Part shown: positions 40,108 to 49,794 of the stretch, piece by piece
Layout of the letters: each line of letters begins with the position of its first letter
Numbering within the stretch: position 1 is the first letter of the stretch
Assembly (NCBI RefSeq): GCF_013294025.1
Contig: NZ_JABSNL010000002.1
Coordinates: 62,001 to 126,000, forward strand
Source of the DNA: Flavobacterium aeripolare
Lineage (GTDB): Bacteria > Bacteroidota > Bacteroidia > Flavobacteriales > Flavobacteriaceae
Direction of reading: 5' to 3'
DNA: 64,000 nucleotides
Notes under the pieces: generated by a model
The model's database searches: none
What the model was told of the DNA's origin: nothing
Seen by the model: the letters and a program-made list of their open reading frames with translations, nothing else
Position numbers and translations under genes: made by a program

Positions 40108-40572
40108 ATGAACTGGTACGTTGTTTATACAAAGCCAAAATGGGAGAAAAAAGTTGCTGAGCAATTGTCTCGAAGTGGCATTGAATGTTACTGTCCTTTA
40201 ATTATTCAAATTAAACAGTGGTCTGATCGAAAGAAAAAAGTAGAAGTGCCCCTGTTTAATTCGTATGTATTTGTACGTCTAGAGGATAAAGATCGCAATA
40301 TAATATTTCAATCTGCTGGTGTTGTGCGGTATTTATTCTGGTTAGGGAAGCCGGCAATAGTTAAAGATGATGAAATTCACGTAATAAAAAAATGGTTAGA
40401 TGCTCCAGAGAAATTTGATCTTACCGTGGATAAAATAAAAGTAGGGGAAACAATAACTGTAGAATCAGGTCCTTTTGCTAATCAAAGAGCAATAGTACAA
40501 GAAGTAACAAACAACCATTACTTACTAGTATTAGAAAGTTTAGGTTGTGTATTAAAAATAAATCATAAGTAA
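40108..40572 (+). CDS. UpxY/NusG-like transcription antitermination factor
   Basis: A specialised NusG paralogue. Bacteroides UpxY proteins keep RNA polymerase going through the long leader and genes of their own capsule locus. The 154-residue protein has an NGN domain (about 1-100, MNWYVVYTKPKWEKKVAEQL, CYCPL, NSYVFVRLEDKD) and a C-terminal KOW domain (about 105-150, GETITVESGPFANQRAIVQE). It lies third in the locus, 29 nt after ugd, rather than first as in Bacteroides loci. Its target would be a leader such as that before 37675. Confidence 0.85.
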   Translation: MNWYVVYTKPKWEKKVAEQLSRSGIECYCPLIIQIKQWSDRKKKVEVPLFNSYVFVRLEDKDRNIIFQSAGVVRYLFWLGKPAIVKDDEIHVIKKWLDAPEKFDLTVDKIKVGETITVESGPFANQRAIVQEVTNNHYLLVLESLGCVLKINHK

Positions 40573-40621
40573 CAAATGCTTATACGTGGTACTTGTTATC
40601 TAATATATAAATTACGTAAAT

Positions 40622-41626
40622 ATGGAAAAAAAATCAATTTCGCACGTCATTCTTACAGGAGGAGTAGGAAGCCGTCTTTGGCCACTTTCAAGAAAATCGA
40701 GACCAAAACAATATTTGGATATATTTGATGGTAAGTCACTGTTTGAAATGACTGTAGATCGTAACAGTAATATTGCAAACAAAATAATGGTTGTCGGGAA
40801 TATTGATAACTGCCATTTAAGTAAAGCAATTTTAGAAAAGAGCAATAGCAGTTATGTTGATATCATAGAATCAACACCTAGAAACACTGCTGCTGCTATT
40901 GCATTTGCTGCATTCGCCTCTAACCCTGAGGATGTTTTAATAGTAACTCCTTCAGATCACATTATAGGTGATATGAAATCTTATGAAGAAGCTATCGATG
41001 AAGCTATTCTTAAAGCAAATGAAGGGTATATCGTTACTTTTGGGATCATTCCTACAAAGCCTGAAATAGGTTATGGTTATATTGAAAGAAAAGGGGACGA
41101 TGTGATTTCGTTTAGAGAAAAGCCAAACCAAGTTACTGCAGCTGATTTTATTGCTAAAGGGGATTTTTTATGGAACAGTGGAATGTTTTGTTTTAAAGCA
41201 TCAGTATTTTTAGATGAATTAAAAACCTATGCTCCTAAAGTATATGAAAAGGCTAAAATTGCCTGGGATAAAAATGTAGATGGAGTCATAGATCTTGCTG
41301 CATCAATGGAAATTCCATCTATCAGTGTAGATTATGCAGTAATGGAAAGAAGTAAAAAAATCAAGGTAGTTTCTTCTAAATTTATATGGTCAGATTTGGG
41401 CTCTTTTGAATCTGTTTATGATTATTTAGTGAGTATAGGTCACCCTATAGATAAAAATAGGAATATGGTTATAGGTACTGATAAGTTTACTTCATTTATA
41501 GGAATGAAAGATGCCATATTCATCTATACTGATACGGCGCATTTAATTCTACAAAAGGAATTTTCACAAGACGTCAAAAATGTTTATGGAATGCTAGAGC
41601 GTGATAATCCATCATTATTGAGTTAA
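40622..41626 (+). CDS. manC: Mannose-1-phosphate guanylyltransferase
   Basis: Makes GDP-mannose from mannose-1-phosphate and GTP, for mannose- or fucose-type residues. The 334-residue protein has the nucleotidyltransferase motif GGVGSRLWPLSRKSRPKQYL, VTPSDHII, FGIIPTKPEIGYGYIE, FREKPN and WNSGMFCFKAS. It lacks the C-terminal isomerase domain of the bifunctional enzyme. No manB or gmd is visible in the window. Confidence 0.93.
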   Translation: MEKKSISHVILTGGVGSRLWPLSRKSRPKQYLDIFDGKSLFEMTVDRNSNIANKIMVVGNIDNCHLSKAILEKSNSSYVDIIESTPRNTAAAIAFAAFASNPEDVLIVTPSDHIIGDMKSYEEAIDEAILKANEGYIVTFGIIPTKPEIGYGYIERKGDDVISFREKPNQVTAADFIAKGDFLWNSGMFCFKASVFLDELKTYAPKVYEKAKIAWDKNVDGVIDLAASMEIPSISVDYAVMERSKKIKVVSSKFIWSDLGSFESVYDYLVSIGHPIDKNRNMVIGTDKFTSFIGMKDAIFIYTDTAHLILQKEFSQDVKNVYGMLERDNPSLLS

Positions 41627-41783
41627 AACTACCATCTGTTTATGATATATAACATTAAAATGTACTAACCAAATAAGGTGATATTACTATAGCTATGTAG
41701 TTGGTCCGTTGTTTAATATGGAGTTGATTTTGTATTTAAATATTATTGTAGTGTTAAAGCTTTATTAAAAATTTCGTTTTAGC

Positions 41784-41791
41784 TATATTTG
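41784..41791 (+). promoter_or_regulatory. Promoter box TATATTTG before the SLBB exporter
   Basis: An exact TAnnTTTG match continuing as CC, 131 nt before the ATG at 41923. It lies in a 296-nt gene-free gap after manC, so a second transcription unit may start here. Confidence 0.5.
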
Positions 41792-41922
41792 CCAAAAATC
41801 AGGAGATATTATTTTTATTAAACTCATACTAATATTTTCTGATAATGTGCGTTGTAAGTATGCTTTTTGTGACTTGCAGTGGCGTAGCCGTTCAATTAAC
41901 CGAAATTTAGAATTCAAATTAT

Positions 41923-44331
41923 ATGAAAAAAATAATGTTCGCGATGCTGCTATTTGTATCGTTATTAATGGGTCATGATAGTGCAGCTCAAAGTGCATTG
42001 CAATCTAGGGATCTCACTACGATCAATGTAGATAACTTATCACCTAGTGATATTGCTAACATACAATCTCAGTTGTCAAGTAATAATATGACGATTGATC
42101 AAGCACAATCAGGTTTACTGGCAAAAGGATTGAGTGCGTCTGAATTTGAAAAGTTAAAAGGAAGATTGTCAAATAATAGCGTCCCAGCCTTACAAAATAG
42201 TACTGCAGCTCAGTCAGCTGGGGCAGTTCAGCAATTAGAAATAACTAATGTTAAAGTCAAAGATACTGAAAACGCATTAATTTTTGGTTCGGAGCTATTT
42301 GATAATCCAACGCTTAATTTCGCTCCCGATTTACAGTTGGCAACTCCAGTAAATTACGTTTTAGGACCTGGTGATGAATTGCAAATCAGTGTGTACGGAG
42401 TGCAATTATACAACGCCACAATCAAAGTGAGTCCTGAAGGTAAAATAGCAATTGATGCTGTAGGACAGCTATATGTCTCAGGGATGACAATTGAAGCTGC
42501 CACTCAGAAAATTAGAAATGCAATCGCAGCTGTATACAGTACCGTAGCTTCAGGTCAATCGCAAGTTAGCGTGAGTTTAGGTAAAATTAGAACAATTAAA
42601 GTTACCATTATTGGAGGGAAGCAACCAGGTAATTATTCCGTTTCGTCTTTAGCTTCTGTTTATAATGCCTTGCATTTAGCTGGTGGGCCGTCAAAAAATG
42701 GTACTTATAGAAATATTGAATTAATTAGAAATAATCAAGTCATAAAATATATTGATATTTATGATTTTCTAGTAAAGGGAGACCAGTCGGCAAACGTTAA
42801 TTTAAAAGACAATGATGTTATCCGTATTCCGGCATATACAAAAAGAGTTACTGTAGAGGGAGAGGTAAAACGTCCTGGAATATTCGAATTGAAAAAAGGA
42901 GAAACCTTCGCGGCATTATTAAGTTTTACATCTGGTTTTAGTGAATCTGCTTACACTGCTTCCGTAAATGTGATACAAAAAACAAGTAAAGAGTTTAAAG
43001 TGCAAGACATTAGTAATTCTGAGTTTGCAACATATATTCCACAGGCAGGAGACATCTACAAAGTAAATAAAATTTTAAATAGGTTTGAAAATCGAATTGC
43101 TATTGAGGGTGCCGTATTTAGACCAGATACATACTCCTTTACAGAAGGAATGCGTGTTTCAGATTTAATTGCGAAAGCTGATGGGTTAAAAGAGGATGCC
43201 TACAGTAAAAGAGCGAGAATACTGCGTATCACTGCTAACTTAACGGCCGAAGTCATCAATGTTGATTTAGAAAACGCTTTGTCAGGTAACGTAGAAGCTG
43301 ATATTCTATTAAATAAGGAGGATGTTCTTACAGTATATTCCATTCTCGATTTTACTGAAGAATATAAGGTTACCATTGATGGCGAAATCAAAAACCCTGG
43401 TGTGTACGATTTTTACTCAGGTTTAACGTTAAATGACCTATTGATTCAAGCAGGCGGCTTAGCTGGTTCTGCATCAAAAAGAGTTGAAATAGCGAGAATG
43501 ATTGTTTCAGAAGATATTGATAATAACAATCCAAACAAGGCAGAGTTATTCAATATCGAAATAAGTCCTTCTAACAACGAGCAAGTAAAGAATTTTGTAC
43601 TGAAACCATTTGATGTTATCAACATTAGAAGAATGGCTGTTTATGATAAGCCACAATCTGTTAGTGTTGTTGGCGCAGTACATTATGCAGGTAAATATGT
43701 TTTAGCAAGTAAAAAATCAAAAATAGCTGACATTATTGAACGAGCGGGAGGTTTAACCACTTTAGCTGATTTTAGTGGTGTGAAAATCAAAAGGCCTATT
43801 CAAGCCAAACAAATAGAAGCAGTAGAAAATGTTGATCTAAACCTTGGTCTAAACGATAGTATTCAGAAGAATATTGAAAAAAGATTGAAAGATGACGTTA
43901 AGTATGCTATTATACCAGTTGATTGGAAAGCAATTGTGAAGAATCCTTTAAGTAGTACAAATGTTAGGTTATTGCCTGGGGATATTATTGAGGTTGGTAC
44001 TTTTAATGAAGGGGTTAAAGTGGCTGGAAATGTTTTATTAACTTCTGAGATTCCTTACAGTAAAGGAAAGGGATTTAGGTACTATTTGGATGCGGTAGGT
44101 GGACTTGATGCTAAAGCATGGAAAAAGAAAGCGTATATCATTTACCCGAATGGTAAAGCCGCAGTTACACATTCTTTCTTATTTATAAAATCATACCCAA
44201 AAGTTACTCCAGGATCGCAAATTATTGTTCCAGAAAAACCGGAATCGACAAAACTAAATACAACAGAGGTAGTAAGTATAGGTAGTGTGATTGCGAGTTT
44301 AGCATTACTGATTATTACCGCTTTTAAATAA
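41923..44331 (+). CDS. Polysaccharide export outer membrane protein with multiple SLBB domains (Wza-like)
   Basis: Predicted periplasmic/outer-membrane channel for polysaccharide export. The 802-residue protein has a signal peptide (1 to about 22) and a polysaccharide export domain (about 141-220, NYVLGPGDELQISVYG). Six SLBB-like repeats follow, recognisable by VTIIGGKQPGNYSVSS, VTVEGEVKRPGIFEL, IAIEGAVFRPDTYSF, VTIDGEIKNPGVYDF, VSVVGAVHYAGKYVL and VKVAGNVLLTSEIPY. A C-terminal hydrophobic helix ends it. It is about twice the length of E. coli Wza. It lies 9 nt before the Wzz-like gene. Confidence 0.9.
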   Translation: MKKIMFAMLLFVSLLMGHDSAAQSALQSRDLTTINVDNLSPSDIANIQSQLSSNNMTIDQAQSGLLAKGLSASEFEKLKGRLSNNSVPALQNSTAAQSAGAVQQLEITNVKVKDTENALIFGSELFDNPTLNFAPDLQLATPVNYVLGPGDELQISVYGVQLYNATIKVSPEGKIAIDAVGQLYVSGMTIEAATQKIRNAIAAVYSTVASGQSQVSVSLGKIRTIKVTIIGGKQPGNYSVSSLASVYNALHLAGGPSKNGTYRNIELIRNNQVIKYIDIYDFLVKGDQSANVNLKDNDVIRIPAYTKRVTVEGEVKRPGIFELKKGETFAALLSFTSGFSESAYTASVNVIQKTSKEFKVQDISNSEFATYIPQAGDIYKVNKILNRFENRIAIEGAVFRPDTYSFTEGMRVSDLIAKADGLKEDAYSKRARILRITANLTAEVINVDLENALSGNVEADILLNKEDVLTVYSILDFTEEYKVTIDGEIKNPGVYDFYSGLTLNDLLIQAGGLAGSASKRVEIARMIVSEDIDNNNPNKAELFNIEISPSNNEQVKNFVLKPFDVINIRRMAVYDKPQSVSVVGAVHYAGKYVLASKKSKIADIIERAGGLTTLADFSGVKIKRPIQAKQIEAVENVDLNLGLNDSIQKNIEKRLKDDVKYAIIPVDWKAIVKNPLSSTNVRLLPGDIIEVGTFNEGVKVAGNVLLTSEIPYSKGKGFRYYLDAVGGLDAKAWKKKAYIIYPNGKAAVTHSFLFIKSYPKVTPGSQIIVPEKPESTKLNTTEVVSIGSVIASLALLIITAFK

Positions 44332-44340
44332 TAGCTAGAG

Positions 44341-45414
44341 ATGGATGTACATAATTACAATGGAAAGATCATCACAAATGATGACATATCGCTAAAAGAA
44401 GTTGTTATTAAAGGGAAGGAATGGTTTGATCATTTATTATCGAAATGGAAATTAATACTTATTGTTAGTAGTCTAGGTGCTTTTTTAGGTTTGACATACT
44501 CTTTTATTAGTAAGCCTTTATATAAGGCTAATCTTAGTTTTGTAATTGAGGATGATAAAGCTGGTGGTGGGCTAAGTAGTGCTATGGGTTTAGCAAGTAC
44601 CTTCGGTATAGATTTAGGCGGTGGTGGCGGTAGCATGTTCTCTAGCGCTAACTTAATAGAACTATTTAAATCGCGCTCTATGGTTGAAAAAGCGTTGCTA
44701 AGCAATGTCAGTTTAGATGGGAGTAAAATTACATTAGCCGAAATGTATATTCAGAGTCATGGCTGGAGAGATAAATGGAATGAAAATCCTGAACTAAAGT
44801 TATTAACTTTCGAGACTAGTAAAGATCAAAAACAAACTATTAGAGCTAAAGACAGTATTTTAGGGGTGATATACAACGATCTTTCTAAAAACTGCTTGAA
44901 TGTAGAGCAAAAAGATATTAAGGTTTCTATAATTAATATTAACATGTCTTCAAATGATGAGCTCTTTGCTAAATTATTTACTGAAGGTTTAGTTAGGCAA
45001 GTTTCGAATTTCTATATTGAGACCAAGAGTAAGAAGTCACGTGAAAACATGCTCATTCTGCAGCGTCAAACTGATTCGATTAGAGGTGCATTGAACGGCG
45101 CCATTACAGGTGTAGCTGTCGCTAATGATAATACCTTTAATTTGAATCCTGCATTTAATGTGAAAAGGGCTCCGTCTGCTCGCAAGCAAGTAGATGTTCA
45201 GGCTAATACCGCCATACTTACTGAGCTGGTAAAGCAGACTGAGTTGGCAAAAGTAACTCTTAGAAAAGAAACACCTTTAATTCAAATCATAGATAAACCC
45301 ATATTACCATTAGAGAGGGATAAACTTGGACCTATTAAAGGATTTGTAATCGGTGGATTTCTATCAACTTTTCTTATAAGTTTATTTTTAATTTTAAGAA
45401 GAAGTCTAAAATAG
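44341..45414 (+). CDS. Wzz-type chain length determinant protein, no kinase domain
   Basis: An inner-membrane polysaccharide co-polymerase expected to set chain length with the Wzy polymerase. The 357-residue protein has a membrane segment near 36-57 and a periplasmic domain with KPLYKANLSFVIEDD and a Gly-rich stretch (DLGGGGGSM). A second membrane segment lies near 332-352. No P-loop tyrosine kinase is fused or adjacent, so it resembles the O-antigen class more than the Wzc class. Confidence 0.86.
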   Translation: MDVHNYNGKIITNDDISLKEVVIKGKEWFDHLLSKWKLILIVSSLGAFLGLTYSFISKPLYKANLSFVIEDDKAGGGLSSAMGLASTFGIDLGGGGGSMFSSANLIELFKSRSMVEKALLSNVSLDGSKITLAEMYIQSHGWRDKWNENPELKLLTFETSKDQKQTIRAKDSILGVIYNDLSKNCLNVEQKDIKVSIININMSSNDELFAKLFTEGLVRQVSNFYIETKSKKSRENMLILQRQTDSIRGALNGAITGVAVANDNTFNLNPAFNVKRAPSARKQVDVQANTAILTELVKQTELAKVTLRKETPLIQIIDKPILPLERDKLGPIKGFVIGGFLSTFLISLFLILRRSLK

Positions 45415-45423
45415 ATAAAAATT

Positions 45424-45666
45424 TCAATAACAGATGAGGCTAGATTTACAGGTTTAAATTTGACTATATATTTCTTAGCAAAAAAATATAATATGATTCT
45501 AAAATCAATAACTTGAATGTTATTGATGGTCCCAATAGCACTGGGGAAATAATACATTCACTTGCAAGTATCGATAAAGCTTAACGACTGCTGGGGTACA
45601 ATCTACAGTTTTCAAATTATGATGCTTCAAAAGAAGCTGTTAACAGATATTTTAATAACTTGAAAT
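45424..45666 (+). pseudogene. Relic of a second WbpP-like UDP-GlcNAc 4-epimerase (C-terminus only)
   Basis: Reading 45492-45666 in one frame gives YDSKINNLNVIDGPNSTGEI, then IHSLASIDKA, a TAA stop at 45582-45584, then RLLGYNLQFSNYDASKEAV and NRYFNNLK before a terminal TAA. This aligns without gaps to the last 59 residues of the epimerase at 37675-38643 (YNPKIENVTIEYGPN, PHSLASIDKAKNLLGYDPQF, ending YWANLK). Another frame just upstream (about 45433-45489, TGLNLTIYFLAKKYN) may hold a little more after a frameshift. No start codon or NAD-binding half remains. It sits directly before the WbpO-like dehydrogenase. Confidence 0.8.
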
Positions 45667-45711
45667 AACCTAAATTTTAAACTCATTGCCAAAATAATAA
45701 AAAATTAAAAA

Positions 45712-46986
45712 ATGAAGAAAATTGCTATAATTGGACTTGGATACGTTGGATTACCTTTAGCTAGGTTATTTGCTACTAAATACCCAACATTGGGATTTGA
45801 TATTAATGAAAGTAGAATTTCTGCATTAAATGCAGGCCACGACAGTACTCTAGAAGTAGATGATGATATTCTAAAAAGGGTATTAGTAGATCATCTGTCC
45901 GACAGTAAAGGTCTATTTTGTTCCAATAATTTAAAAGATTTAAAAGGGTGCAATATTTTTATAGTAACGGTTCCAACACCGGTGGATAAAAATAATAGGC
46001 CAGATTTGACTCCTTTGTACAAAGCAAGTGAGACAATAGGAAATGTTCTTAAAAAAGGAGATATAGTAATTTATGAATCTACGGTTTATCCTGGAGTTAC
46101 AGAAGACGAATGTGTTCCTGTATTAGAGAAAATATCTGGTTTGAAATTTAATGAAGATTTCTTTGCAGGTTACTCTCCAGAGAGAATTAATCCGGGAGAT
46201 AAAGAACATACAGTTGAAAAAATTCTAAAAGTGACTGCTGGGTCAACTCCAGAAATAGGTATTGTTGTAGATGAATTATATAAATCAGTTATTACTGCGG
46301 GTACACATCTAGCACCTACAATTAAGGTAGCTGAGGCTGCAAAAGTTATTGAAAATTCACAACGTGACATTAATATTGCATTTGTTAATGAATTAGCTAA
46401 GATTTTCAACTTAATGGATATTGACACACACGCTGTACTTGAAGCTGCTGGTACAAAATGGAATTTTTTACCTTTTAAACCAGGGTTAGTTGGAGGACAT
46501 TGCATTGGTGTAGATCCTTATTACCTTGCTCAAAGAGCTCAAGAATATGGATACCATCCCGAAATTATCTTAGCGGGTAGAAGATTGAATGATAGCATGG
46601 GAGAATACGTTGCTTCTCAAGTTGTTAAGATTATGATTAAAAAAGGTATACCGGTTAATAACTCAAAATTATTAATGTTAGGTATAACGTTCAAGGAGAA
46701 TTGTCCTGATGTGAGGAATACTAAAATTGTTGATGTTATCGCAGCCTTATCGGATTACGGTATTAATGTGACAATTTATGATCCATGGGCCAATCCACTT
46801 GAGGTTATGCATGAATATCAATTGAAAACTAGTACCACTATTCCTAACGATAAATTTGATGCAATTATTCTTGGTGTAGCTCATAAAGAATTTTTAGATT
46901 TAAATGTAGATAATCTAAAGAAAGACAACAGTATAATTTATGATGTAAAGGGAGTTTCTAATTTTAAGGTTGACGGCAAACTTTAA
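45712..46986 (+). CDS. UDP-HexNAc 6-dehydrogenase, WbpO/TviB-like
   Basis: A nucleotide sugar dehydrogenase that most likely oxidises UDP-GalNAc or UDP-GlcNAc to its uronate. The 424-residue protein has [10 protein letters not shown] (8-17), [18 protein letters not shown] (86-103), [15 protein letters not shown] and the catalytic C264 in [15 protein letters not shown], typical of TviB/WbpO rather than UDP-glucose dehydrogenases. The epimerase relic just upstream suggests an ancestral epimerase-dehydrogenase pair. The choice between galacto and gluco substrate is inferred. Confidence 0.88.
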   Translation: MKKIAIIGLGYVGLPLARLFATKYPTLGFDINESRISALNAGHDSTLEVDDDILKRVLVDHLSDSKGLFCSNNLKDLKGCNIFIVTVPTPVDKNNRPDLTPLYKASETIGNVLKKGDIVIYESTVYPGVTEDECVPVLEKISGLKFNEDFFAGYSPERINPGDKEHTVEKILKVTAGSTPEIGIVVDELYKSVITAGTHLAPTIKVAEAAKVIENSQRDINIAFVNELAKIFNLMDIDTHAVLEAAGTKWNFLPFKPGLVGGHCIGVDPYYLAQRAQEYGYHPEIILAGRRLNDSMGEYVASQVVKIMIKKGIPVNNSKLLMLGITFKENCPDVRNTKIVDVIAALSDYGINVTIYDPWANPLEVMHEYQLKTSTTIPNDKFDAIILGVAHKEFLDLNVDNLKKDNSIIYDVKGVSNFKVDGKL

Positions 46987-47002
46987 TATATCTGTATTAA
47001 GA

Positions 47003-48457
47003 TTGAACACATTTATAAAACATACTTTTATATACTTTTTAAGTAAAGGCTTACCAGGTATACTCTCTTTTTTAGCAATATTGTATTATTCTAAAAACTT
47101 AAGTCCTGAGGATTATGGTATTTATTCACTAATAATTAGTGTTGTAGGAATTGTTAATATCGTATGCTTTGATTGGTTCCGTTTTGGGATGTCACGTTTT
47201 CTACCTGAGTATATCGCCAGTGGAGAACGTGATGTTTTTTTACTATTTGTGAAAAATAAGATGAGAATAGCCATACTCATTTTTTCTGTTATTTGTTTTT
47301 TATGGTACCTGGCTATACCACTATTACCCAACATGGGAATTGATAGGGAATTTATTCTATATATAGGAGTTTTAGTTGTTTTGCAATACGTTTTTACTCT
47401 TTTGACACAGATATTTATTACTGAACTCAAACCCAAAAATTATATGTGGGCTAATTTTATACGGTCCTTTTTTGCAGTAGTTGTCAGTGTCTTATTTGTT
47501 TATTTAGGTTTTGGATATTTGAGTTTAATAATTGGTGCTATTGCAAGTTTTTTATTTTCTACCAGCTATTCTCTACTTAAAATTAATTTCCCGAAAAATT
47601 CCGCTAGTCTTACTATAGATAAAGTTTTACTAATTAAAATAACTCAATACAGTTTGCCCTTGTCTGCATCTGCAGGTTTGAGTTTTTTTCTTTCATATTC
47701 TAATCGATTTATCATTAATCATTATCGAAGTGTAGAGGAAACGGGATTGTTTTCCTTGGGTTTTGACTTTAGCCAGCAAACTATAGGAGTATTTATCTCA
47801 ATAGCTGCGACTTCAGCATTTCCAATTGCAATGAAATTATTTACAGAACATGGCAATACCGAAAAATTACATTTGCATATGAACAAGTCTCTGCTGATGA
47901 TATTTTTTATTGCCTTGCCAATAGTTATTATTTTTTGCTCTACATCTGTTGATTTATCAAATTTAATACTAGGTGAGAAATTCTCTCGACTAGACAACAT
48001 GTTTCTTCCGATAGTCTCTGTGAATGCATTTGTGCTAGGAATTAAAAGTTACTATTTTGATCTTTTCTTTTACTTAAAGAAAGAAACCAAACTTCAAATG
48101 TTAATTTTATTAGCAGTAACAACTATTAATATCTCTTTAAACCTAATTTTTGTACCACAATATGGATATATAGCTGCTGTTTGGTGTAGTTCTGTGACAA
48201 GCACAATTGCCGTAGTAGGTACTTATTTTGCAACCAAGAAAATAATATATATACCAATAGACTTTGTGCCGATTTTTAAAATTATTCTTGCTGCTTTATT
48301 TATGTTTATTACCATGCAATTATATGGCAATGTAGTTGACGTATTTTGGCTTGCTATTAAAGTTGGTTCAGGAGTTTTAATTTTTCTATGTGTTGTGATC
48401 ATAATTAACAAAAGAATATTCATTAATATTCTCAAATCGCTGGGTATAATATCTTAA
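47003..48457 (+). CDS. Wzx-type polysaccharide flippase
   Basis: An inner-membrane MATE-like flippase that moves undecaprenyl-linked repeat units to the periplasm. The protein has about 12-14 membrane segments and the typical start TFIKHTFIYFLSKGLPGILS, followed by YYSKNLSPEDYGIYSL. No ATG fits the N-terminus. A TTG at 47003 (16 nt after the previous stop) gives the family-like start, while another TTG at 46970 overlaps the previous gene by 17 nt. The family call is firm. The start is uncertain. Confidence 0.87.
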   Translation: MNTFIKHTFIYFLSKGLPGILSFLAILYYSKNLSPEDYGIYSLIISVVGIVNIVCFDWFRFGMSRFLPEYIASGERDVFLLFVKNKMRIAILIFSVICFLWYLAIPLLPNMGIDREFILYIGVLVVLQYVFTLLTQIFITELKPKNYMWANFIRSFFAVVVSVLFVYLGFGYLSLIIGAIASFLFSTSYSLLKINFPKNSASLTIDKVLLIKITQYSLPLSASAGLSFFLSYSNRFIINHYRSVEETGLFSLGFDFSQQTIGVFISIAATSAFPIAMKLFTEHGNTEKLHLHMNKSLLMIFFIALPIVIIFCSTSVDLSNLILGEKFSRLDNMFLPIVSVNAFVLGIKSYYFDLFFYLKKETKLQMLILLAVTTINISLNLIFVPQYGYIAAVWCSSVTSTIAVVGTYFATKKIIYIPIDFVPIFKIILAALFMFITMQLYGNVVDVFWLAIKVGSGVLIFLCVVIIINKRIFINILKSLGIIS

Positions 48458-48588
48458 TCAGATGTGATATTAATCATAAATGGCTTTTAAATTATCATTT
48501 ATCACTAAGTTTAAACTGTATTTATAACAGGTATTTGATTAGAGGTAAAGTTTTAAAATTAGTTCTATTAAAAGGTTAAATAATAATA

Positions 48589-49794
48589 TTGAAAGAAAAA
48601 TTAAATTTAGTTAAAGGCACAAGTTTTAAAAGATTGAATACTTTGACCTTTGTCGTTTTGCTCTTCATTGGAGTCTTTTCTCCCACTTCTGCTGGAGGGG
48701 TTATGAATTCATTTCTTACATTTATAGCTTTCGGATTTTTATTTATTATCCTTAGTATCTTTGTAAAAAAGAGATTAACGAAGTCGAACGTAATCTTGTT
48801 TTTGTTAATAAATGGTAGCCTTATTTTTTTTACTTTATCCGGTACTCTTATTCTCTCAACATATTCTTTTGGGATCTATCCAAATTTTTTATTCCTTAGT
48901 TGTCTGTTTTTGCTGGATCTAAAGAATATACAAGTTAACAAGAGTATTAATTTCTTCTTTCTCATATGTAGTTATTTAATAATTACTTTAGGTTTTGGAA
49001 TAATTTTTAGAGTTATTCCCATACTAAATTTTATTCTAGATCATTATACTGCAGGTTACGATGCTTTGTTACCTAATATGTTATCTGGTCTTAAGCCAGT
49101 TGCTACGTTTGCAACACATTCTATTGCTGCACTGTTTCTTTTTATTTTTTTCTATTTAAATATCAAGGCCTATAAAAGTTTTAAAAAAAATATTTACTTA
49201 TTGACAGCAGTTTTATTCTTGTTGTTACTATTATTTATTAGATCTAACAGTGCATTAGTTTTTATTTCATTTTCTTTTTTGATTTTATTTAAATTGTTTG
49301 TGTCAAATAAGTCTAGTTTGATTTATTTTGCTTTGTTGGTGATTTTAATAATTATCTATTTTGGTTTTATAGATGATAGTGTCATTTTATTTTTAAAAAA
49401 TTTCGACATATCTTCAATTCTATCTAGTGATAAAAACGGTTTACAAGGTCGTTATTCATCAGCTTCACCATTACAAGTTACTATGGATTATATACTAAGT
49501 AACCCTTTTTCTCCATTAGGTCTTACTTATTCAGATAAGTTATATTATAGTGATTCAGGTTTTATTCTCTATTTTCTTCGCGGCTCTATTTTTTTGATGT
49601 TTGGTATTTATTTTGGATTCATTCTATTAATAAAAAACAATCTTTGCAACAATAGAGAAGCTTACTTTTTTATATTTATTACGCTACTGTTTGAAATAGG
49701 CTATCCTGTTTTATTATACATTAGATTTATATATTTTATACCGTTTTATATCGTTTATAGTAATCATTTAGATACAAGTTCCAATGAAAGTTAA
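48589..49794 (+). CDS. Wzy-like O-antigen/capsule polymerase candidate
   Basis: An integral membrane protein of about 401 residues with 10-12 hydrophobic segments (TLTFVVLLFIGVFSPTSAGG, LFIILSIFVKKRL). A large loop before the last helices reads NGLQGRYSSASPLQVTMDYI and YSDSGFILYFLRGSIF. This layout and its position after the flippase are typical of Wzy. The start is TTG at 48589, since the next ATG would remove the first membrane segment. It overlaps the next gene by 11 nt. Sequence conservation in Wzy is low, so this is a topology- and context-based call. Confidence 0.75.
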   Translation: MKEKLNLVKGTSFKRLNTLTFVVLLFIGVFSPTSAGGVMNSFLTFIAFGFLFIILSIFVKKRLTKSNVILFLLINGSLIFFTLSGTLILSTYSFGIYPNFLFLSCLFLLDLKNIQVNKSINFFFLICSYLIITLGFGIIFRVIPILNFILDHYTAGYDALLPNMLSGLKPVATFATHSIAALFLFIFFYLNIKAYKSFKKNIYLLTAVLFLLLLLFIRSNSALVFISFSFLILFKLFVSNKSSLIYFALLVILIIIYFGFIDDSVILFLKNFDISSILSSDKNGLQGRYSSASPLQVTMDYILSNPFSPLGLTYSDKLYYSDSGFILYFLRGSIFLMFGIYFGFILLIKNNLCNNREAYFFIFITLLFEIGYPVLLYIRFIYFIPFYIVYSNHLDTSSNES

